From the NCBI GenBank assembly GCA_030562215.1, contig JAUPFL010000001.1:2716501-2780500 (forward strand): DNA of 64,000 bases. Direction: 5' to 3'. Shown here piece by piece: positions 55,517 through 63,339 of the stretch. Numbering within the stretch: position 1 is the first letter of the stretch; each line of letters starts with the position of its first letter. The notes below the pieces were generated by a model that worked only from the letters and a program-made list of their open reading frames with translations, ran no database searches and was not told the DNA's origin. The DNA is from Peribacillus frigoritolerans. GTDB taxonomy: Bacteria; Bacillota; Bacilli; Bacillales; DSM-1321. Both the position numbers and the translations under genes were made by a program.

Positions 55517-55547
55517 AAAAAAAAACCGGGCAGCAGCCCGGTTTTTT
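55517..55547. terminator. Bidirectional terminator
   Basis: AACCGGGC/GCCCGGTT stem (55524-55531 and 55536-55543) with an AGCA loop, preceded by an A-run (55517-55525) and followed by a T-run. It would terminate both spoIIIE and the convergent minus-strand gene. Confidence 0.88.
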
Positions 55548-55845
55548 AATTATTCATCGCCTCGTCTAAATGTTTAAGGCAGAAGTCGGTAATCATCGCT
55601 TCTTCATCTTCTTCCAAATCGAATTCGAGTGCGCCTTCGTTCCCTTTTTCAAAAATATCATATTTAATCAATTTGCCTATTTGCTCTTCCATAGCAAAAA
55701 GCACCCGGATATATAAACCATTTTCTGAAAAGAGCTCATCCTCTTCAGGCACTTCGATATCCAAGAACAACTCGTAACGCTCCCCGGACAAAATACCAAA
55801 TGGATCATTCAATTTTTCAATCGTGTATTCTGTAATCTTTAACAT
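55546..55845 (-). CDS. DUF6509-like small acidic protein
   Basis: This is the only supported minus-strand gene. The 99-residue acidic protein starts MLKITEYTIEKLNDPFGILS and contains GERYELFLDIEVPEEDELFS and ITDFCLKHLDEAM. I associate it with the DUF6509 family of Bacillaceae from memory; no function is known to me. The ATG reads from 55845 with AAGGGATG as ribosome site, and a -10 element TATAAT (minus strand) lies at 55879-55884. It ends in the shared bidirectional terminator. B. subtilis has no such gene at this position as far as I recall. Confidence 0.72.
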   Translation of the reverse strand: MLKITEYTIEKLNDPFGILSGERYELFLDIEVPEEDELFSENGLYIRVLFAMEEQIGKLIKYDIFEKGNEGALEFDLEEDEEAMITDFCLKHLDEAMNN

Positions 55846-55878
55846 CTTGTGTACATCCCTTCAAAGAAGATAAATCCT

Positions 55879-55884
55879 ATTATA
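55879..55884 (-). promoter_or_regulatory. -10 element for the minus-strand gene
   Basis: Minus-strand TATAAT, about 34 bases before the ATG at 55845, preceded by CTG and by TGTTCA as a weak -35 with a 16-base spacer. Confidence 0.5.
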
Positions 55885-55944
55885 CAGGAAAATAGCATCT
55901 TGAACATAGCTGCCGTCATTTGCATTTTCAAAAAAAATTATTTG

Positions 55945-56021
55945 ATTTAGGAGAATAATCGTACAAATCCCGCGGCCGCATCTAGATTGAAAGACACAGG
56001 GAAGGGTAAATTCTCCTAAAT
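55945..56021. repeat. Perfect 12-bp inverted repeat around a GC-rich restriction-site block
   Basis: ATTTAGGAGAAT (55945-55956) and ATTCTCCTAAAT (56010-56021) are exact reverse complements separated by 53 bases. The spacer contains CCGCGG (55970-55975), GCGGCCGC (55972-55979) and TCTAGA (55981-55986), which read like a cloning-linker cluster in an otherwise AT-rich gap. The whole gap 55846-56147 has no gene. Confidence 0.75.
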
Positions 56022-56032
56022 TCTTTTAAAGT

Positions 56033-56051
56033 AAATAGTAAAACACTATTT
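56033..56051. repeat. Palindrome upstream of the ymfC promoter
   Basis: AAATAGT (56033-56039) and ACTATTT (56045-56051) around AAAAC, overlapping the putative -35 of ymfC. It could be an operator. Confidence 0.5.
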
Positions 56052-56077
56052 ATTTATATCAAAAAAAATGTTATATT
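56049..56077 (+). promoter_or_regulatory. Promoter candidate for ymfC
   Basis: TTTATT (56049-56054), a 17-base spacer and TATATT (56072-56077) with TG at the extended position. It lies between two palindromes. Confidence 0.5.
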
Positions 56078-56102
56078 ATTTTCGATTAGTAGGAATGATT
56101 CA

Positions 56103-56120
56103 ACATCAGAGGTCTGATGT
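56103..56120. promoter_or_regulatory. 18-bp operator-like palindrome before ymfC
   Basis: ACATCAGA-GG-TCTGATGT is a perfect inverted repeat located between the -10 and the ymfC start codon. Its place and symmetry suit autoregulation by the dimeric GntR-type YmfC. The site is inferred from symmetry alone. Confidence 0.6.
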
Positions 56121-56147
56121 CTTAAGAAATTAGCTGGGGGAAACTGT

Positions 56148-56873
56148 ATGTCAATAAAATCAGATAGTCGACATTTATATTTGCAGGTCATTGATTACCT
56201 GAAGCAGGATATTGAAGCAGGAGTCTATCAGGAAAATGAAAAATTCCCTTCAGAATTCGATCTTGCGAAAAAATTGGGAGTGAGTAGGGCGACACTTCGA
56301 GAAGCGCTGCGAATTTTGGAAGAAGAAAGCATCATCATTCGCCGCCATGGAGTCGGGACTTTCGTCAATCCGAAACCTCGGTTCACTTCAGGTATCGAGC
56401 AATTAAAAAGTGTCACGAACATGATTGAAGAGGCAGGAATGAAGCCGGGTACGATTTTCTTAAGCTCGACGGCCCAAGAACCTACAGAAGAGGATATACG
56501 CAGGTTTTCTTGTTCGACAGATGAACGCATCGTCATCATCGAGCGAGTAAGGACAGCGAATGGGGAGCCAGTTGTCTACTGTATTGACAAAATTCCTGAA
56601 TCTATTCTATCAGAAAATTTTGACCGTAATGATGAGTCTCTTTTTGATATTTTGGAAAGAGATGCGCATCGAAAAATTACGCATGCCGTAGCGGAGATTG
56701 AGCCTATTGGATATCATGAGAAAGTTTCTCCTATCCTTAAATGCTCGCCAGAAGCCGCACTACTCGTTCTAAAGCAGATGCATCTGGATGATTGGGACCA
56801 GCCTATCCTGTATTCTGTTAATTACTTCAAAGCCAATATGTTCAGCTTTCATGTTCTTCGTAAACGTGTGTAG
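56148..56873 (+). CDS. ymfC: GntR/HutC-family transcriptional regulator YmfC
   Basis: A 241-residue regulator with an N-terminal winged helix ([60 protein letters not shown]) and a HutC/UTRA-type ligand domain ([20 protein letters not shown] to the end). The ATG at 56148 follows GCTGGGGGA. In B. subtilis ymfC lies at the equivalent place. Here it is followed at once by a nucleoside transporter operon, so it may control that operon, which is inference. It is intact. Confidence 0.9.
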   Translation: MSIKSDSRHLYLQVIDYLKQDIEAGVYQENEKFPSEFDLAKKLGVSRATLREALRILEEESIIIRRHGVGTFVNPKPRFTSGIEQLKSVTNMIEEAGMKPGTIFLSSTAQEPTEEDIRRFSCSTDERIVIIERVRTANGEPVVYCIDKIPESILSENFDRNDESLFDILERDAHRKITHAVAEIEPIGYHEKVSPILKCSPEAALLVLKQMHLDDWDQPILYSVNYFKANMFSFHVLRKRV

Positions 56874-56897
56874 GCCTTGATTCTGCATACGGGTGAA

Positions 56898-56940
56898 TGC
56901 AAGCGTTTGTTTCGATTCCAAGTCGAATCAAACGTATGCA
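56898..56940. repeat. Imperfect 18-bp inverted repeat between ymfC and nupN
   Basis: Arms 56898-56915 (TGCAAGCGTTTGTTTCGA) and 56923-56940 (TCGAATCAAACGTATGCA) match at 15 of 18 positions around a 7-base loop. An A-run follows on the + strand, so it is not a usual + strand terminator; it could act on the minus strand or as a regulator site. Confidence 0.65.
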
Positions 56941-56958
56941 AAAAAAATTAACGAGAAG

Positions 56959-56972
56959 TGAAAACGCAAACA
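56959..56972 (+). promoter_or_regulatory. cre-like site upstream of nupN
   Basis: TGAAAACGCAAACA matches the CcpA cre pattern (TGWNANCGNTNWCA) at all but one fixed position. It lies next to the CodY-like box, so carbon catabolite control is possible; the site is unproven. Confidence 0.4.
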
Positions 56973-56978
56973 TGAATG

Positions 56979-56993
56979 ACTTTTCAGAACATT
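56979..56993 (+). promoter_or_regulatory. CodY-box-like site upstream of nupN
   Basis: ACTTTTCAGAACATT matches the CodY motif AATTTTCWGAAAATT at 13 of 15 positions, 38 bases before the nupN start. The B. subtilis nupNOPQ (yufNOPQ) genes are, as I recall, CodY targets, which supports it. Confidence 0.6.
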
Positions 56994-57030
56994 CCTGCTC
57001 AAAAAACTATGTAAATTAGGGGGATAAAAA

Positions 57031-58120
57031 TTGAAAAAGCGCAAATTGGGTCTAGCTCTTTCACTTGTTCTTGCAGCCGGTACGCTATTGGGGGGCATGT
57101 GGTAATTCAGAGAATGATGATAAAGAATCTTCAAATGGGAAAAACAAAGACAACTTCACTGTTGCGATGGTAACTGATACTGGCGGAGTGGATGACGAGT
57201 CATTCAACCAATCCGCTTGGAAGGGCATTCAGGAATTCGGTAAGGATAATGGGCTGGAAAAAGGTAAAGATGGCTACAACTACCTGCAATCTAAATCTGA
57301 TGCCGATTACGCTAAGAACCTGAATACGCTTGTACGTGAAGATTACCAACTAATCTATGGTATCGGTTTTCTTTTAGCCGAAGCTGTTGGTGAAGTGGCT
57401 GACCAACGTCCGGATTCACACTTTGCCATCGTGGATACAGTCGTAGACAAAAAGAATGTAGCCAGCATTAATTTTAAAGAGCAGCAAGGTTCATTCCTTG
57501 TAGGTGTAATTGCCGGAATGCAAACGAAAACAAACAAAGTCGGGTTTATCGGCGGAGTTGAATCTGAATTAATCAAGAAATTCGAAGTTGGCTTTAAGGC
57601 TGGGGTTTTATCTGTAAATCCGGATGCAAAAGTAGAAGTTAAATATGCCGGAGATTTCAATAAAGCTGATATCGGTAAATCCACAGCAGGCTCCATGTAT
57701 TCTTCAGGTATCGATATTATTTATCATGCTGCTGGCGGAACTGGAAAAGGTGTATTCACCGAAGCAGTCGAGCAAAAGCAAAAAGATCCTAAGAGAGAAA
57801 TCTATGTTATCGGTGTAGATAGCGACCAAGCTAAATTAGGGGCAGTTCCTGGAACTGACGACAACATCACACTGACTTCCATGCTAAAACGTGTTGACGT
57901 GGCAGTTAAAGACCTTTCCGAGAAAGCGAAAGAAGGAAACTTCCCAGGCGGAAAAGTAATTGAGTACGGTATCGAAGAAAATGGTGTAGGCATTTCCGAT
58001 ACAAAAGATAACGTAACAGAAGAATCTTTAAAAGCGGTCGAAGAATGGACAGAAAAAATTAAATCAGGTGAATTCGTAGTTCCGGGTACTGATGAAGAAT
58101 TCGAAAAACTTGGTTTATAA
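57031..58120 (+). CDS. nupN: BMP-family nucleoside-binding lipoprotein NupN (one inserted base)
   Basis: Substrate-binding lipoprotein of a purine-nucleoside ABC importer. TTG at 57031 starts a lipoprotein signal peptide ([20 protein letters not shown]) with lipobox LLGAC once one extra G in the run near 57091-57096 is removed; as written the signal peptide is out of frame. The BMP domain follows: [76 protein letters not shown] and GVDSDQAKL. Restored length is about 362 residues. Two terminators separate it from nupO. Confidence 0.92.
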
Positions 58121-58134
58121 GCTGCAATACCAGA

Positions 58135-58176
58135 AAGAATAGGGAGGCAGGATTGCCCTCTATTCTTTCTTTTCCA
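58135..58176 (+). terminator. First terminator after nupN
   Basis: AGAATAGGG near 58135 pairs with CCCTCTATTCT (about 58156-58166, one bulge), followed by TTCTTTT. Confidence 0.65.
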
Positions 58177-58203
58177 AATCGCGCTTTGCAACTGAAAATA
58201 TCG

Positions 58204-58247
58204 AATGAAAAACTATGAAAGAATCGTAGTTTTTCATTTGGTTTTTT
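58204..58247 (+). terminator. Second terminator after nupN
   Basis: Perfect 12-bp stem AATGAAAAACTA/TAGTTTTTCATT (58204-58215 and 58227-58238), followed by TGG and seven T. With the first hairpin it would make nupN more abundant than the downstream transporter mRNA. Confidence 0.75.
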
Positions 58248-58322
58248 TAAAAAATCAATAAGCTAGTAGAAGCACTTAAATGATTTAAGAATATTTACAC
58301 TCATTTTAGGAGTTGATAATAC

Positions 58323-59856
58323 GTGGAATATGTAATTGAGATGCTTAATATCCGTAAGGAATTCCCCGGCATCGTCGCAAATGATAACGTTACACTTCAG
58401 GTTAAAAAGGGGAGATTCACGCATTATTAGGTGAAAATGGCGCGGGTAAATCCACTTTGATGAATGTTTTATTCGGCTTATACCAGCCTGAGCAAGGAGA
58501 AATCCGTGTGAATGGCAAGCCAGTCAAGATCACCAGTCCCAACATTGCCAATGATTTAGGGATAGGGATGGTCCATCAGCATTTCATGCTCGTTGACCCT
58601 TTTACAGTAACGGAAAATATCATTTTAGGAAAAGAACCTTCAAAAGCGGGTAAGATAGATTTAAAAGAAGCGAGCGAGGAAGTTAGGAAACTATCAGAAC
58701 AATATCAGCTTCGTGTTGACCCCTATGCGAAAATTGCCGATATTTCAATAGGGATGCAACAGCGTGTCGAGATTCTTAAGACGCTTTACCGTGGAGCGGA
58801 AATATTGATTTTTGATGAACCGACCGCTGTATTGACTCCTCAAGAAATCAAGGAATTGATTTATATTATGAAAGCCCTTATCAAAGAGGGAAAATCTATC
58901 ATTTTAATCACACACAAACTTAAGGAAATCATGGAGGTTTGTGACCGGGTAACGGTTATACGCAAAGGGCAAGGAATTGGTACGGTGAATGTCAACGAAA
59001 CGAATCCTAACGAATTGGCAAGCTTAATGGTCGGTAGGGAAGTTCTATTCAAGACGGAAAAACGGGAGCTACTCCTTCGGATGTAGTACTCGAGGTTCGG
59101 GAACTGGAAGTCAAGGATTCCCGGGGCGTTTCAGCTGTTCGGAACTTGGATTTAACTGTCCGTGCAGGAGAAATTGTCGGTATCGCCGGTGTAGATGGAA
59201 ATGGTCAATCCGAACTAATTGAAGCATTGGCCGGCCTAAGGAAGACAACAGCAGGTTCGATAAAGCTAAATGGAAAAGAAATCAGGAACCTGAAGCCGCG
59301 TAAAATCACTGAAGCAGGTGTCGGCCATATTCCAGAAGACAGGCATAAACATGGTTTGGTTCTCGATTACAGCATTGGGGAAAATATTGTCTTGCAAACC
59401 TACTATCAAAAGCCTTTTTCAAAAGCCGGTATCTTGAACTCAAAGAAAATATTTGAAAAAGCGCGTTCATTGATCAAAAGCTACGATGTTCGAACTCCGA
59501 GTGAATATACCCCGGCAAGGGCTCTTTCTGGCGGGAATCAGCAAAAAGCGATCATTGGCCGGGAAGTTGATAGGAACCCGGATTTATTGATTGCCGCACA
59601 GCCAACACGGGGGCTCGATGTAGGAGCGATCGAGTTTATCCATAAACGTCTAATTGAACAGCGTGATGCAGGAAAAGCGGTACTTCTCATATCATTTGAA
59701 TTGGAAGAAATCCTGAATGTTAGCGATAGAATTGCCGTTATATATGAAGGGGAAATCGTCGCGATTGTCGATCCGAAAGAAACGACTGAACAGGAGCTTG
59801 GCCTTCTTATGGCCGGCAGTAAACGGACGGAAGCAGGTGGAAAACAAAATGTCTAA
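58323..59856 (+). CDS. nupO: Nucleoside ABC transporter ATPase NupO (two frameshifts)
   Basis: A double-ATPase subunit powering nucleoside import. The start is GTG at 58323 (MEYVIEMLNIRKEFPGIVAN). First cassette: Walker A GENGAGKST (restored by a missing G near 58413: KKGEIHALLGENGAG), SIGMQQRVEILKTLYRGAEI and LIFDEPTAVL. Second cassette after a missing A near 59063 (EKTGATPSDVVLEV restored): GVDGNGQSELIEALAGL and LSGGNQQKAIIGREV. Restored length is about 511 residues. The end overlaps nupP by 8 bases. Confidence 0.93.
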
Positions 59857-60890
59857 GTATTTATCTAAATTAACGAGTCCGTTAATAGCAGTTATCCTTG
59901 GCTTGGTCGTTGGGGCCATAATCATGTTAGTAAGCGGCTATGACCCAGTTGCCGGCTATGGCTCCATGATAAATGGAATTATTGGGGATTCTTATTATGT
60001 AGGGGAATCCGTCAGGACAATCATCCCTTATATCCTTGCTGGTTTGGCAGTGGCTTTTGCTTTTCGTACTGGACTATTCAATATCGGTGTAGAAGGGCAA
60101 TTAATTGTAGGCTGGCTGGCGGCAGTTTGGGTCGGAATCGCTTTTGATCTTCCAAGGATCATCCATTTGCCATTTGCCATCTTAGTTGGTGCAGCTGCTG
60201 GGGCATTGTGGGCATTCATCCCTGGTTATTTAAAAGCTAAGTTCCGTGTACATGAAGTAATCGTTTCTATCATGTTGAATTATACAGCTTTATATGTGAC
60301 GAATTATTTAATTAGGAATGTAATGACTGACAAGCTGGATAAAACAGAAAGAATTGCTGATACAGCATCACTGCGGTCTCCTTTTTTGAAAGCATAACGG
60401 ATTTTTCCGGATGCATTGGGGAATAGTGGTAGCGATTATTTGCGTAATCATCATGTGGTTCCTACTTGAAAGGACAAAAACCGGCTTTGAACTGAAAGCT
60501 GTAGGTTTCAATCAGCACGCATCCGAATATGCAGGGATGAGTGTCAATAAGAATATCATACTTTCCATGGTTATTTCAGGTGCTTTTGCAGGCCTTGCCG
60601 GTGCGATGGAAGGCCTTGGAACTTTCGGTTATGCAGCAGTCAAAGGCGGGTTCACAGGTATGGGCTTTGATGGGATTGCAGTAGCCTTACTAGGGGCGAA
60701 CACGGCTATTGGTGTTGTGCTGGCAGCCTTATTATTTGGGGGACTGAAAGCCGGGGCCTTAAATATGCCGCTAGAAACCGGAATACCTAGTGAAATTGTA
60801 GATATTGTCATAGCATTGATCATTTTCTTCGTTGCTTCCAGTTATTTTATTCGTTGGATTGCCGCTCGATTTAAGAAAGGGGTGAAATAA
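59849..60890 (+). CDS. nupP: Nucleoside ABC transporter permease NupP (two missing bases)
   Basis: A hydrophobic permease with about eight to ten membrane segments: MSKYLSKLTSPLIAVILGLV, IGVEGQLIVGWLAAVWVGIA and KAKFRVHEVIVSIMLNYTAL, then after repair SITDFSRMHWGIVVAIICVI, MEGLGTFGYAAVKGGFTGMG and FDGIAVALLGANTAIGVVLA. Two single bases are missing close together, in T-rich tracts near 60385 and 60403. The ATG at 59849 overlaps nupO. Restored length is about 347 residues, as in B. subtilis. Confidence 0.9.
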
Positions 60891-61850
60891 GTGGATTTTT
60901 ACCAAGTATTACAAATTATTATTCCATCTATGATAGCTCTAGCTGCACCACTTATTTTTACTTCACTCGGAGGAGTGTTTTCTGAACGGGCTGGTGTCAT
61001 AAACATCGGTTTAGAAGGTTTGATGGTCATTGGTGCCTTTACAGGGATTGTATTTAACTTAATGTTCGCTGATGTATTTGGGGAATGGACTCCTTGGCTT
61101 GCTGTCTTGGCGGCAATGATTGCGGGCTTGCTGTTTTCCATTCTGCACGCTGTGGCATGCATCACGTTCAGGGCGGACCAAACGGTTAGTGGGGTAGCCA
61201 TCAACTTGTTGGCAGTTGGTCTGACCATGTTTTTGGTGAAGTTGATTTTTGACAAAGGTCAAACTGATAGAATCACAGAAACATTCCCAAGGATTGATGT
61301 TCCGTTACTAAGTGATATTCCATTTATTGGACCCATCTTTTTCGCAAATGGTTATTACATCGTATATATAGCGGTTCTAATATCTTTTGTCGTTTGGTAT
61401 GTACTTTATAAAACACCATTCGGGTTAAGGATCCGTGCAGTGGGTGAGCACCCCATGGCTGCTGATACGATGGGTGTCAATGTTACGAAAATCCGATACG
61501 CCGCCGTTTTACTATCAGGTGCATTTGGAGGTATCGGCGGAGCGATTTATGCTACCATCTTTTCGAATGAATTCAATCATGCGACAATTAATGGTCAAGG
61601 TTTCATGGCCATTGCCGCCATGATTTTTGGTAAGTGGCACCCGATTGGGGCAATGGGAGCAGCTTTATTCTTTGGTTTGGCTCAAAGTTTAAGTATCGTT
61701 GGCTCGAGCCTTCCCTTCTTCAAGGATATTCCATCCGTTTATCTCTTGATCGCTCCTTATGTTCTGACGATCATTGCTCTAACTGGTTTCATTGGACGTG
61801 CTGATGCTCCAAAAGCATCCGGACAGCCATACATCAAAGGGAAAAGATAA
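60891..61850 (+). CDS. nupQ: Nucleoside ABC transporter permease NupQ
   Basis: Second permease, 319 residues, intact. GTG at 60891 directly follows the nupP stop, with AAAGGGGTG as ribosome site inside nupP. Motifs include APLIFTSLGGVFSERAGVIN, IGLEGLMVIGAFTGIVFN, RADQTVSGVAINLLAVGLTM and GFMAIAAMIFGKWHPIGAMG. It closes the nup operon before a strong terminator. Confidence 0.94.
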   Translation: MDFYQVLQIIIPSMIALAAPLIFTSLGGVFSERAGVINIGLEGLMVIGAFTGIVFNLMFADVFGEWTPWLAVLAAMIAGLLFSILHAVACITFRADQTVSGVAINLLAVGLTMFLVKLIFDKGQTDRITETFPRIDVPLLSDIPFIGPIFFANGYYIVYIAVLISFVVWYVLYKTPFGLRIRAVGEHPMAADTMGVNVTKIRYAAVLLSGAFGGIGGAIYATIFSNEFNHATINGQGFMAIAAMIFGKWHPIGAMGAALFFGLAQSLSIVGSSLPFFKDIPSVYLLIAPYVLTIIALTGFIGRADAPKASGQPYIKGKR

Positions 61851-61856
61851 ATGTCT

Positions 61857-61891
61857 AACCGGTCAGCAAACTGTGCTGGCCGGTTTTTTTC
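61857..61891 (+). terminator. Terminator after nupQ
   Basis: AACCGGTCAGCA (61857-61868) pairs with TGCTGGCCGGTT (61874-61885, one G-T pair), followed by TTTTT. Confidence 0.88.
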
Positions 61892-61951
61892 TTTTGAGAT
61901 TAGCCATAAGTGATGGTGAGCTGGTGAAAAACCAAAAAAAGTAGCTGTAAC

Positions 61952-61981
61952 TTGCATGATTTTTCCTTTCACATGTATATT
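61952..61981 (+). promoter_or_regulatory. Promoter candidate for ymfF
   Basis: TTGCAT (61952-61957), an 18-base spacer and TATATT (61976-61981), 80 bases before the ymfF ATG. Confidence 0.5.
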
Positions 61982-62060
61982 TTAAGTAGATGTTTAAAAG
62001 GGTTCCAATCTACAAACAATAAGCTAATAAAGGTGATTTATATAATGAGGAGGATTATTC

Positions 62061-63339
62061 ATGTCTATTGCTTCCGATACAATAACGGAAAAAAGCGGCT
62101 ACAAGCTTCATGTGGTCCGGACGGATAAATATAAAACGAATACTCTCGTGCTGAAGATGAAAGCCCCGTTGACAAAAGAGGACGTTACATATCGTGCATT
62201 GCTGCCATATGTGTTACAAAGCAATACAAGTAAATATCCTACAACACCCGAGCTTCGATCTTATCTTGATGATTTATATGGAGCAGGGTTTTATGTCGAT
62301 GTAGCTAAAAAAGGAGAATATCAAATCATAAGTTTTACGATCGATATCGTAAATGAAAAATTCCTTAGTGATCCAACCCCCTTCTCGAAAAGGCATTTGG
62401 GCTATTATCAGAGGTGATCTTTAATCCGAAGAAAAACGGCGAAGCCTTTGACTCTAAAACGGTTTCCAATGAAATCCGTTCTTTAAAACAGCGGATTCAA
62501 TCCATTTCCGATGACAAAATGCGATATTCAGCTACACGCCTTGTAGAGGAAATGTGCAAAAACGAACCATATGCTTTAGAAGCGAGCGGTAATCTTCAAG
62601 ACTTGGAAACGATAACACCAGAGTCCCTTTTCGCCTACTATAAAAAAATGCTGTCTGAGGATGAAATCGATTTATATGTAATCGGTGACATCGATGAATC
62701 GGAAGTGGAGGCACTAGCCGACAAGTATGTGTCGTTGCAAGAACGAGTGCCTGTGAGACTGCCAAGGGAGACGGGCAAGGTAGTGGAGAAGGAAAAAGAA
62801 ATCATCGAGAATTCGGATGTGAAACAGGGAAATTGAATATCGGTTATCGAACCCAAGTTGCATACGGTGATCCGGATTATTATGCTCTTCAGCTATTCAA
62901 TGGGATTTTTGGCGGCTTTTCACATTCGAAACTTTTCATTAATGTCAGGGAGAAAGCCAGCCTTGCTTATTATGCAGCTTCAAGGCTCGAAAGTCATAAA
63001 GGACTACTGATGGTCATGGCCGGCATTGAAAATGCCAACTACAAGCAGGCATTGGATATTATTCATGCACAAATGAAGGAAATGAAGCAAGGGAACTTTT
63101 CCGATGAAGAACTGGCACAGACAAAGGCGGTCGTTAAGAACCAACTCCTTGAAACCATTGACGTTTCAAGAGGACTTGTGGAAATTTTATATCATAATGT
63201 GATTTCCGGGCAGGATATATCACTCGACGAGTGGTTTGCAAAAACAGAGCGGACGACAAAGGAAGAAATCATTGAAGTTGGTCAAAAGATTCAGCTTGAT
63301 ACGATTTATTTCCTAACGGAAGCGGAGGTGCAAGGGTAA
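62061..63339 (+). CDS. ymfF: M16-family peptidase-like protein YmfF (two frameshifts)
   Basis: YmfF is the non-catalytic-looking partner in the YmfF/YmfH M16 pair: the HxxEH zinc motif is absent from its N-terminal half, which reads VLQSNTSKYPTTPELRSYLD then DLYGAGFYVDVAKKGEYQII. The C-terminal M16 domain (NIGYRTQVAYGDPDYYALQL, FNGIFGGFSHSKLFINVREK) is typical. A C is missing near 62370-62374 (PTPLLEKAFGLLSEVIFNP restored) and an A near 62836 (QGKLNIGYRTQ restored). Restored length is 426 residues, as in B. subtilis. The start ATG at 62061 follows GAGGAGGA. Its stop overlaps the ymfH ATG (TAATG). Confidence 0.9.
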
